NCBI GenBank assembly: GCA_004352715.1
Contig: SCFE01000099.1
Coordinates: forward strand, 966,959 to 1,030,958
Direction of reading: 5' to 3'
Length of the DNA: 64,000 bases
Source of the DNA: Hofstenia miamia
Lineage: Eukaryota > Xenacoelomorpha > Acoela
Shown: piece after piece, positions 1 through 11,291 of the stretch
How positions within the stretch are numbered: the first letter of the stretch is position 1
Layout of the letters: each line of letters opens with the position of its first letter
Made by a program: the position numbers and the translations under genes
Notes under the pieces: generated by a model
Told to the model about the DNA's origin: nothing
The model's input: only the letters and a program-made list of their open reading frames with translations
The model's database searches: none

Positions 1-570
1 AGTGGACCACTGATGGACCACTAGTGACATCTGATTTACTCTTAATCATAAATAATATATGAGCTAATGCTTGCAAGTGAAATATTATTCATTATTATGC
101 TTCTTAGATATCATAAATATATAAAATTCATTACGAAGAGCTTTTTTGCAATTTTCTGTTTGCAAAAATTATAAGACACATTTGCAGAATGAAATTTCAA
201 AATAATTTATTCACGATTATTTGTGGACCTTGACATTAATGTCTACATGAGTACTAAAATTGGGCAAAAGTTATTTTTAATTATTGGAAAAAAATATTGT
301 TTAAAACTTGCAATTTCTTCGGAAATTGAAAATTAAATCTAAATTGGGCATTTTTGTATGCTTGTTGTTATTGGTTATAATAAAAAATTCATTATATTTC
401 CATTGTCAATTTAAATTCAATGGGTTTGTGTTAGTTGAAATTGCAATGTTTTAACTCTATCAATATAAAAGTTTGCTATTGCTACATTTGAGACATTGCT
501 CTGATGCTTAAATCATATTTTTGCCACCAGTGGCCCACTGCTTCTGTCACTGGCGGCCCACCAGTGGTTG
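1..570. repeat. Foldback-like non-autonomous repeat, copy 1
   Basis: Both ends are built from short GTGG/CCAC-type words (left end 1-30, right end about 520-567) that are inverted relative to each other. The interior matches a second copy at about 44690-45480, for example the stretch near 190-245 against 44935-44990. No open frame of interest is present. The left end may continue before base 1. The dispersed-repeat status is seen from the two copies; the foldback/MITE class is inferred from the end structure. Confidence 0.5.
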
Positions 571-1287
571 GCTAGTTGGGATGATATTATTAAGCGTAAT
601 TTGCAGTTTGAAAAAAAATTGCAAAATTTCTGTTTCCATTTTTGGAGTCAGTAGGTTATGGTGAAGTCTGTGCATAGTGCTGAATTTTAAAAATGGAAAA
701 TTAAATAGTCTTATGCCCTCTCTAGTAACCAATTTTGTACTTAGCATTTTATTTTACATAGGGCACCCTCTAAAAAATTTATCTGTATCCGCCACTGGCT
801 CTGCAGGATTCGGAGCAGAATTGGCTCAAAAGTTTCTGAGCATGTCCATCTTTGGCTTCATCTGCTGAAATGGTCATAGCAATGAAAAGTTCGATGAATA
901 ATTAATATCATGTTAAAATGCTGTAGTTCAATTATTTTCTTTAGTTTTTTATGAGACATAGCGTAGTTAGTTCGATCATTTTATTTGACAGAAAGAAATG
1001 CGGTAAATTCAAGGGTTAAAAATTGTAACAAGCACATATTTCTAGTGTGAAACCTTATCACCAAAATGAATTTATAAAACATTGTTTTTATTATTACAAC
1101 CATTTCTTTACACACACTGACATTAGTCATGTTGGACCAGTTCAAAACACTGGACCGGACGAGTAAGAAACTAACGTGATTGAATACTTATCATCATATA
1201 ATATTACATTATAATTGATATTATATTACCTAGAAGAAGCCAAGATATGTTGAAAATATCTTCATTCATTATTCAAATGGATTAATT
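571..1287. other. Non-coding stretch with one hAT-like terminal motif
   Basis: No credible coding sequence. At 783-796 the minus strand reads CAGTGGCGGATAC, a terminus type that recurs at 47815 and, more diverged, at 32818 and 34244. It may be the end of an undetermined DNA transposon. The rest is AT-rich sequence without clear structure. Confidence 0.4.
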
Positions 1288-1474
1288 NNNNNNNNNNNNN
1301 NNNNNNNNNNNNNNNNNNNNNNNNNNNNNNNNNNNNNNNNNNNNNNNNNNNNNNNNNNNNNNNNNNNNNNNNNNNNNNNNNNNNNNNNNNNNNNNNNNNN
1401 NNNNNNNNNNNNNNNNNNNNNNNNNNNNNNNNNNNNNNNNNNNNNNNNNNNNNNNNNNNNNNNNNNNNNNNNNN
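1288..1474. other. Assembly gap (187 N)
   Basis: Run of N. Frames reading through it have no meaning. Flanks show no recognisable coding sequence. Confidence 0.99.
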
Positions 1475-3171
1475 ATGATCAACTAATCTTACACTGAAAA
1501 GCTCCATTATACATAAACCGTTATTTGTACAGCAATTGTCAAAATGTTTCAGGCACTTGCCCATTCTCATTGTTCTTAATATTTTTGTATATAAATGATA
1601 AAATGAAAATGTACAAAAATTTACTTGGTTACCTCGATTATTGACAACAGACTGTTGGCGGAGTGGGAATGGATAAATATAGGTTTTTAATTTTTTCATC
1701 TGGAATCTTATAAAACTCTGACTCGACTTACGTTCAAAGTGCATCAAGTTTTTGGAAATTTTCTTTCTTGAGTATATTAATTGCCTAGGCGTGCTGGATG
1801 ATATTGATGTCGAGGGTTCGAAGTCGCCAATTTTTAAGAACGGATAATCCACGGTTTTCAATTCAATTCAATGATTTCCCTCGATTTTTGGTATGGAGCC
1901 TTGTCCTGTTGGAAAATATTTCCTTACGTCTTATGCGAGAAAATTCTAAAATCATCCTATTTTGTTAAAAATTCATAGTGCTGCTGACCCTGACAACAAA
2001 CCGAAGTCCCAAAGCCGATATAACGCACCAGAGTATTTGAGGCTTTTGTTTTTCCGAGGTATGCTTGGCGATGCATTTCGGATATAAGACCAAAAAGTGC
2101 CTTGTGGTCGCTTTACAAACTTCACATTTGGTTGCACGAGCTATATGGTTCGCTCATCTGAAAATCCCCCTAAATTCCAATTCTCTTGGGAGACTTCCAG
2201 GTATGTACCTTGCATTGTTCTAATCGCTTCCAAATTTGTCTCTGTTGAGAATAGGTTTTCGAACTGCTCTTGGACTTCTAAGTCGCCTTTCCCTCAAATT
2301 CCGAGAGTCAGTTTCTTAGCTGACAATCTGACCAATCTTTTTGTACCTTACGAGTTGTAATGTGAGCACAAATAAGGGAACGACGCCTCAAAATACTCCT
2401 TGCACGTTCCGTGGATTTGTAGGGCCACGTTTTGGATATATTTGACAGAATTTTTCAATTCATAATATAATTATACTTCCAACTGAAGAAAATGACTGCA
2501 CATTCTTAACCTTTAATTGGACAGGGATTTTTTCAAAAATCTTCATAATTAGATAAACATTTTTAAACGCTTATAGCTCAAAACCTTTTAAAGCTATGCT
2601 CAATCTAAAAGCACCAAATGATAGAGGATAGTCTCCTCCTTCATTTCCGCTCTAACTCAGCGAACCGGCTTTGTTCCATCTAAGCGTACTGTTGCGCAAA
2701 GTAGTCAGAGGCTGCAACCACTGCAATACTCTTTAATACAAATGTTCAATTTTGCATTAAAGTATATTCATTAATAGACCTACCATTCCCAAAGATTTTC
2801 AAATTTGCTTAGAAAAAATTCTCTGTAAATATGGAAAAACGATTTGTTATTTAAAACGGATGGCAGGCTGTTTAAAGTTAAGAAATTTTCTTTGAGCTTA
2901 TCATTAGATATTGAGAAATTTATTGAGGAACGGAATGTTGAAAACCTTAATTAAATACTTGAAAAGATTCTCTATTTTTCAGTGAAAATTCAAATTTTTA
3001 AAATATGTTATAAATTCTCATAATCACTGTTTAGGAAATCAAGAGTTCAAATGGCCATGGGATCAAAAACTGAAATTTTTTTATGTAAATAATTCACTCA
3101 AGTCCATTGAAGCGTGTTGTGCTGCAGACAACTTAAGTTTAGTAATAATTATCATCACAATTTTGCTTCAT
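1475..3171. other. AT-rich non-coding sequence
   Basis: Only short frames occur (for example 2097-2360, plus), without recognisable domains. I see no supported gene. The block 1880-2480 is slightly less AT-rich and may be old transposon sequence, but I cannot classify it. Confidence 0.4.
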
Positions 3172-3375
3172 GGACATTTATATTACGTTAACAATCTACT
3201 AGTATATAACTTTTAAAAAATAAGTTTCTCTGCTTATAAAGGAAATGTTGTCCATTAAATATACCTGATTAGATTTTTGTAATCACTATCTCTAAGCAAT
3301 AGTTAGCAACACAATAGGAGATAATTCGAAAAGTCACTTGCTTCCATTTTAATATTATTCCTCGATGTTATTTGC
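3172..3375 (+). repeat. Diverged direct repeat, copy 1 (partner 5316-5515)
   Basis: About 200 bp aligns by eye with 5316-5515. Shared landmarks in the same order are the TTTCTCTGCTTATAAA block, the CATCTCTAAGCAATA-type block, AACACAATRGGAGATAATT and CACTTGCTTCCA. The copies differ by many substitutions and small indels. It is either a short dispersed element or an old local duplication of the region next to the zinc-finger gene's 3' end. Confidence 0.6.
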
Positions 3376-3497
3376 CGTAAAATAAGCGAACTCAAGCAGG
3401 TTTTTTTATGTTTTGAGTTATACAGTTTTTGTGGTGTATTCAATCTCCTGATATTCTCTATTAAACTGCGATTTTAATATCCATTCTGTCATTTACA

Positions 3498-3638
3498 GGG
3501 TGTTCAATAATAACCGTTACAAAGTTTTTAGCTTATATTTTAATAGAAAAATGAAAAATTTGTAATTACATTAATAGAAATGTATAAAGTAATAATATGT
3601 CAACGAAAATATCCAATATTTATTCAATATAACCGCCA
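3498..3638 (+). mobile_element. Truncated Tc1/mariner-like element end running into a gap
   Basis: A CAGGGTGTTCAATAATAACC-type terminus at about 3498 resembles the inverted-repeat ends of Tc1/mariner elements. The following sequence runs into the 1000-N gap before any transposase can be recognised. No matching right end was seen after 4638. Class assignment is by terminus style only. Confidence 0.35.
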
Positions 3639-4638
3639 NNNNNNNNNNNNNNNNNNNNNNNNNNNNNNNNNNNNNNNNNNNNNNNNNNNNNNNNNNNNNN
3701 NNNNNNNNNNNNNNNNNNNNNNNNNNNNNNNNNNNNNNNNNNNNNNNNNNNNNNNNNNNNNNNNNNNNNNNNNNNNNNNNNNNNNNNNNNNNNNNNNNNN
3801 NNNNNNNNNNNNNNNNNNNNNNNNNNNNNNNNNNNNNNNNNNNNNNNNNNNNNNNNNNNNNNNNNNNNNNNNNNNNNNNNNNNNNNNNNNNNNNNNNNNN
3901 NNNNNNNNNNNNNNNNNNNNNNNNNNNNNNNNNNNNNNNNNNNNNNNNNNNNNNNNNNNNNNNNNNNNNNNNNNNNNNNNNNNNNNNNNNNNNNNNNNNN
4001 NNNNNNNNNNNNNNNNNNNNNNNNNNNNNNNNNNNNNNNNNNNNNNNNNNNNNNNNNNNNNNNNNNNNNNNNNNNNNNNNNNNNNNNNNNNNNNNNNNNN
4101 NNNNNNNNNNNNNNNNNNNNNNNNNNNNNNNNNNNNNNNNNNNNNNNNNNNNNNNNNNNNNNNNNNNNNNNNNNNNNNNNNNNNNNNNNNNNNNNNNNNN
4201 NNNNNNNNNNNNNNNNNNNNNNNNNNNNNNNNNNNNNNNNNNNNNNNNNNNNNNNNNNNNNNNNNNNNNNNNNNNNNNNNNNNNNNNNNNNNNNNNNNNN
4301 NNNNNNNNNNNNNNNNNNNNNNNNNNNNNNNNNNNNNNNNNNNNNNNNNNNNNNNNNNNNNNNNNNNNNNNNNNNNNNNNNNNNNNNNNNNNNNNNNNNN
4401 NNNNNNNNNNNNNNNNNNNNNNNNNNNNNNNNNNNNNNNNNNNNNNNNNNNNNNNNNNNNNNNNNNNNNNNNNNNNNNNNNNNNNNNNNNNNNNNNNNNN
4501 NNNNNNNNNNNNNNNNNNNNNNNNNNNNNNNNNNNNNNNNNNNNNNNNNNNNNNNNNNNNNNNNNNNNNNNNNNNNNNNNNNNNNNNNNNNNNNNNNNNN
4601 NNNNNNNNNNNNNNNNNNNNNNNNNNNNNNNNNNNNNN
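3639..4638. other. Assembly gap (exactly 1000 N)
   Basis: Exactly 1000 N, a length often used as a placeholder for unknown size. Long frames spanning it are artefacts. Confidence 0.99.
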
Positions 4639-5315
4639 GTACAGTGCAGGGATGAGAATAAGATATTTTCCGTTTTTTGTGATTGCGAATATGGATATGA
4701 CAATAATGTTGAATTGGGTGAATTTAGTGGAAACAGCCGAACTCTTTGATTATCGGTTTTATGCACACTTATTAACCTACAAATTCCTTTCCATCTTCTA
4801 GTCGAAACTAAAAAGTCTATTTACGAGGATTTCTCTTATATTTTCTGTACCGGGACGAAATTGGCTGCTATCTGACAAGCAACAGTAAGCTGTGGTGACT
4901 TGGTGACCAAATGTGGTTGAAGGCTAATAAGGTTAAAATGACTGTTTGTGAAATTTGCAGTATTTTTTGTCAATTCGAACGTTTGAGGCTACAAATGAGA
5001 GGCCGATTGGGACCAGATTGTGTTGATGATTTGCTCTTTACAAAGAGGTATACAACAATAAAACTTTGTTGACATCAAAAATTTGAAATTTTGTTTAAAG
5101 AATATAAAATACTTTTGTTAACGGTTAATAAGAATATCTAGAAAACTATTGCGGTGTGACACGCAGACACGCAAAAACCTTGCAGTGCGTTGCGGTACCG
5201 GAATCAACTGTTACGTTGCGCTGCGATTAGCAATATTGAAATCCGCGCTCATCTCTAGAATGGAAAATCTATCCAAAATAAAAACATGAGTAAGAAGACA
5301 ATGATATTTTATGAA
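4639..5315. other. Non-coding sequence downstream of the zinc-finger gene
   Basis: No supported gene. A locally GC-richer patch at about 5155-5260 rich in CG and ACGC words stands out from the AT-rich background and may be a transposon remnant. Class not recognised. Confidence 0.35.
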
Positions 5316-5515
5316 TATTTATATCAGGTTATTAATAAATTACTTGTATATCACTTTTAAAAATTACGTTTCTCTGCTTATAAATCAATTTTTTTCATTT
5401 AAAATGTATGCCTACAATTTTTATAGTCACCATCTCTAAGCAATAATTCGCAACACAATGGGAGATAATTACGAAATGTCACTTGCTTCCACTTTAATAT
5501 CACCCTCGATCATGT
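5316..5515 (+). repeat. Diverged direct repeat, copy 2 (partner 3172-3375)
   Basis: Second copy of the roughly 200-bp repeat. It ends at the position where the zinc-finger gene's 3' UTR and poly(A) signal begin, so it may mark the gene boundary or a duplication breakpoint. Confidence 0.6.
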
Positions 5516-5607
5516 TTTATTAGAAAACAACAAGCCGCTTTCGGCTTGGAATAAAACTAAGTAATCCTTTACAATCAACTTTTCAAATTTGAAAACAAGT
5601 AAATCAA
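5510..5607 (-). other. Putative 3' UTR end of the zinc-finger gene with poly(A) signal
   Basis: On the minus strand an AATAAA lies at 5516-5521. About 10-30 bases upstream is a perfect 7-bp-stem hairpin (5531-5548, CAAGCCG stem, 4-base loop). The open frame here (5510-5607) is short and of odd composition, so I read it as UTR. Inferred from position and signal. Confidence 0.45.
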
Positions 5608-8600
5608 NNNNNNNNNNNNNNNNNNNNNNNNNNNNNNNNNNNNNNNNNNNNNNNNNNNNNNNNNNNNNNNNNNNNNNNNNNNNNNNNNNNNNNNNNNNNN
5701 NNNNNNNNNNNNNNNNNNNNNNNNNNNNNNNNNNNNNNNNNNNNNNNNNNNNNNNNNNNNNNNNNNNNNNNNNNNNNNNNNNNNNNNNNNNNNNNNNNNN
5801 NNNNNNNNNNNNNNNNNNNNNNNNNNNNNNNNNNNNNNNNNNNNNNNNNNNNNNNNNNNNNNNNNNNNNNNNNNNNNNNNNNNNNNNNNNNNNNNNNNNN
5901 NNNNNNNNNNNNNNNNNNNNNNNNNNNNNNNNNNNNNNNNNNNNNNNNNNNNNNNNNNNNNNNNNNNNNNNNNNNNNNNNNNNNNNNNNNNNNNNNNNNN
6001 NNNNNNNNNNNNNNNNNNNNNNNNNNNNNNNNNNNNNNNNNNNNNNNNNNNNNNNNNNNNNNNNNNNNNNNNNNNNNNNNNNNNNNNNNNNNNNNNNNNN
6101 NNNNNNNNNNNNNNNNNNNNNNNNNNNNNNNNNNNNNNNNNNNNNNNNNNNNNNNNNNNNNNNNNNNNNNNNNNNNNNNNNNNNNNNNNNNNNNNNNNNN
6201 NNNNNNNNNNNNNNNNNNNNNNNNNNNNNNNNNNNNNNNNNNNNNNNNNNNNNNNNNNNNNNNNNNNNNNNNNNNNNNNNNNNNNNNNNNNNNNNNNNNN
6301 NNNNNNNNNNNNNNNNNNNNNNNNNNNNNNNNNNNNNNNNNNNNNNNNNNNNNNNNNNNNNNNNNNNNNNNNNNNNNNNNNNNNNNNNNNNNNNNNNNNN
6401 NNNNNNNNNNNNNNNNNNNNNNNNNNNNNNNNNNNNNNNNNNNNNNNNNNNNNNNNNNNNNNNNNNNNNNNNNNNNNNNNNNNNNNNNNNNNNNNNNNNN
6501 NNNNNNNNNNNNNNNNNNNNNCCTGCTATTGGAGGAAACATGTGAAAAGGAGGCGGGAAGGGGAAAGCACCATTTATTGGTGGATAAAATTGATTAACTG
6601 GGGGAAATGAATGTGATCGAAAATCCATTGGCCTAAAGAAAAAAAGTAATATAATGCATATAGTCAAACAAAAAACCTATTTTAAAGTATTTCAAATATG
6701 AAAATAGGTTACTGAAGGTGACTGGTTAAATAGAGTCAATAGAATAAATATAAAAGTGTTGACTTGGGGGGTTTCTACTTTGATAATACATGTAAAATTG
6801 GGTTATATATAAACACATTAACAATTCATTAGATCTTGAGTTGGATTGCATACATGATTAGGGATCGATTTTTTGAATCCAGATATTTTCCAGATCCATG
6901 AAATTCTTATGGATAAAACCATGGGATTTCCATTTCCACTGATCCACGGATTATTAAAATAGCTCAATACTGTGGCATTTTCCTATACTGCGATATTTTC
7001 GATTTTAAAATGCAGACAATTTGATTAAACTAAGAACAACAAATAAATCCATTTCTTATTAATACACTACGCTCTAATTTTATATCAATCTGTTTGAAAT
7101 ATATTTGTAAAAATATATAGGAGAAAACTTCACTAGCAGTTTATTAGCATATAGTATTTTGTATAAATTCCGTAGCCCTTTCCAACACGAATCCGGCTTA
7201 CCCCTAAACATGTATGGAATAGATAACCTGGGAGATTTACAGCACATCTTCATATAAAAAGATAGCTTTTATGGAATTACACTCAATACTAATGTCTTCT
7301 GCATCAAATTCAGCAGCACTTGCCTATAACCACTCTAGTAAACAATTTTGGATCCACGAACTATTCACCAGATATTTGGATCGCATCTTCAGATCCAGAT
7401 CCATTCTAGATCCAATGGATAGGGTTAAGATATCCTGACCCAATTACAGCCCTGGCTGAAGTCGTAAAAATTGAATGATGTTGAAATTGCTTAGCAGACG
7501 ACGTTAATTTTAAGTTTTAATACCAAAGTTTTCTTTCACATTTTCAACTCACATTTCGCTTAGTCAGTATTATTGGAATCGTTAATTTCAGTTTAAGAAC
7601 AAACCCACAACAAAAGGACGTTTTTAATTAATCCATATTGTATAACATTTTAGCGTGTCTGTCATTCTGCATCTGAGAAATATTTGAAGAAAAACCTCGT
7701 TAATGTAATTAAAGACGAGACTAACATTTAAAAATTGTAAAAATACCAACCAATCCGAAACGATACATATTAAATATATTTTCTAAAATTATTCTAGACA
7801 TTTGAGAGCACTGTTTACTTTACTACCAAACTTAGAAATGAAAAAAAAATCAAGTAATTAAAATAATTAAATGTTGGCCATGATGAAATTCATTAGAATT
7901 CATTATTAACTTTATTATTATTATTACATACTATTTTCATACTAATAATTAGGAAATCACATTTACAACATCAAACTTAAAAAAGATGTGCACAAACACT
8001 CAATCTGTCTTCAACATTACGTAAATAAGCAACAAACAGTTTCTCAATCTCTCAAAATGCCCAACCAGCACGGTCCTTGAAAATTTCCTTTTTGCTTGTC
8101 AAAGGTTCGTTAAACAACACACAAAGGTCTTTATTAGAAAGTTCGTCATCATTTCTTTTTCTTTTCGAGTATCTACAACATCGACATATGGCTTTCGACG
8201 CTAAAAAATTAGACGGGAATTTGTAGCCAGTGTCCTTCTTATTGAATGAAATGGATTCTTTTCAACCATAAAGTATGGAAGTTACCTGGATCAATTGTTG
8301 CATATATTGCAAACTATTTTGCCCCTGTAAAAATCTTTTTAGGAATTTGGACGATAATGAAAATCTTCCCGCATATACTTTGTATGCATATTCCCAACTA
8401 TTAAAGTTGCCAAAATAGTTAAATGTAGTTAAATGTAGTTGGTGTTAAAAAACAGATTACTGGACATTTTTAGATTCGCTCAAAAAATTTTTTTTCCGCC
8501 TCATACTAATAATGCTTTTGCAAAATAGGAACAGTATAGCTCCAGTAGAAACACAGTACCATACATAAAATTAGCAGATAATTTTAAATTTTTATAAAGC

Positions 8601-11233
8601 GACTAAGGTATCCAATAAAAGTTATGAAAAGTAACCAAGTCTTAATAAGAAAGCTCCACAACTTTTGGAGCAATAATAAAAGGTTGAATAGGGAGAAGGA
8701 AATCGTCCCTCTGGTTGAATAGAGTTAAGTGTGAAGAAAATTGCAAATACACATAAACATTATGTCAGGTAATTTACAATATAATTGTTTCTACTTAAAA
8801 GGTATTGCTTTTGAAAGTTTCATAAGCAATAAAAAAATCTCTTTTTGAGTGAACATATTTTTAAGCTGTATTTAATAAACTTTTTATGGAATGATTTAAA
8901 GAATTCTAAGTTAACTAGAAAAACAATAAAAAAAGAAATTTTTAAATTAAATACTTAGCACATCAAATTTTAAGTTTTAACAGTAAAACCTTCAACTTTA
9001 GACTCTTTCTATGCTGTGATTTTATAATATTAAGTTTTAATTCTCGAATATTACAGAGAAAATAAACTTCAAAAATTGCCAAATAATAAATGTAAAGTGG
9101 TGCTCCATTTAAAACAGGAAGAAAACTGCAGATTTTCACCTTTTATTTCAGATTTCAGACATTATTAGTTGTCTAATAATAAGCAATGGTGGTTGGATAT
9201 TAACGGTGGGAAACAGTTAAGAGCATTTTTCAAAAACGTATACATAAAAATATGTAGTAGCATTTCTCATATTTATTATTTCTGTTTCAGAGAGTAATTG
9301 CAAATTTATTAGTAATTAATCAATTTTTTTGGAAACCACTTAAGAGCAAGTCTATGCAAAGAGTCGCTATTTTAAAAATATTTTGAGATGATTTTATATC
9401 ACGTGAGTCCATTGTATTTGTATCTGATAGTAACTGAAATTTAAAAAGTAAATTATTAAAGAGCTATTGTTAGTCACTAATCAATGATTGCAACATTTTT
9501 ATCCTAAACACACATTTAGTAATAAAAAATTATGAAACTATATAATTATAAGTATGCTACATTAGACAAAAATTAAGAATTTAAAAAATTCAAACTAGCA
9601 AAACTTGTGGCAATTATGCTCCCTTGATATGTAAACAACCATTTTATACTACATATAACTTAGTAAAATTATTTTCCTCAAAAACTCATTTAAATGGGAA
9701 GGGAATAAGCAAGATTTTCTATATACACCATAATTGATTGCTAGATTATGAAAACGCATTAAGACTTTCAGAAAGGAAATTATATATAATTAATAACACG
9801 TTTCAAACTTTGTTTAAACACTTAATAACCAATTTCCAACAAAGTTTCCATAAGAACTGGATAGTTTCATAACATTGCCTTTCTGCGTTCTAACATGTTG
9901 CTTTTATTCTTTGACTGTACTCAGGTCCCTCGGAAACTAACTACCCGCACAACCCTAATACTAGTAAATACAAAAATTATGGAAAAGATTTTTTCCCATT
10001 CCTAGTGTAATTTCGTACAAAAAAAAACGGATCGATACTAGAAAATCTATTCCTAAGTGTACAGAACGTGTATGTAGATTATGGATTGTAAAAATAAATA
10101 AAATGTGAAAACATACCCTCTTATTGCAGGGGGTTCAGAGTCCGACCTAACGAATTGATTCGGGGCAGGATTGAAGTTTCTGCTAGGCAACGAAGAGTCG
10201 AATGGACTCTGTTGAGGAACAAACGTTTCTTGCGGCTGAAAATTCTCTGAGGTGGAACGCTTTTTACTGCAATCGCTCTTATCTAAACATGTAATGTAAA
10301 TGTCAAAATAAATATATAATACATTAAATTCAATTAGACTATTCAATGAGCTATTGTGTTACAGTCTTTATCATTTTTATTTCAAACACTAATGACAAAT
10401 TTGGCTTGCATTCGAGTTGTTCTTGCTGCATACTAAATCATTAATTGCACAGCGCCTCTAAATTCAATAAAAAATGTTTTGGGTAAAATGTGATCCAAAA
10501 TTTAGAAAGGCCTCGACCAGTGGCTCATATCATATCAATCATAATATTAACTGTAATTTCGTTCTGTAAATGATAATTAACCATGTAATTATAGTCCAAT
10601 ACAATTTAAAGAATAAATAATTGTTGCTTCAGTTTACATGAAACGTGATGTGTGGGAAAAAGTATCGACATATAAGTAAAAAAATTACATTGAACTATTG
10701 GTTATTTAGTAATGAAATACTGTCATAGAAAACTAAACCAAGAACCGTTAATCAGAAAGTGACAGTTTAATAGATTCTCATTAAAAAGCAAAACTGTTAA
10801 ACGCTATTTAGGAAAATTGAATATCAGGTGGGAAAATGACGAATTACGTCAGTGCTGACAACGCAATGTATTATCAGTTTCTTTGAAAATTTCTAAATAA
10901 TTATAAAGCCTCAAGTCTCAGTTTTACTTTACTACCAAGAGAATTTTCGGGTATTCATGTTACAAAAATATATACTAATTAATGACTCATTTTTTGAACA
11001 AAGAAGCTTCAAAATTAATTAATGTTTCAACTGTCGCATATATATATATATATNCTAATTTTTTAGATAGATCTGTTAACGAGGACCCCATATGAGATTA
11101 AGTACAAAAAATTGGGCCCGAACTCGGACTTTTTCAAAACCCCATATACCCACCGCCAGAAAGTGTACTGGGGGCCAGTAAATATTTCCTGAAAAATACT
11201 CAGTGCCAATATTGTATGTGTATATATATATAC

Positions 11234-11291
<58 letters not shown>

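Noticed and set aside
1785-1830. GGTTCGAAGTC resembling a tRNA or SINE B box
   Set aside because: No matching A box at the right distance and no cloverleaf could be drawn; the similar GGTTCAACCC at 55751 failed likewise.
3580-6667. Frames of 300-390 codons across the N-runs
   Set aside because: Mostly N; apart from exon 9 at 6522-6632 they contain no real coding evidence.
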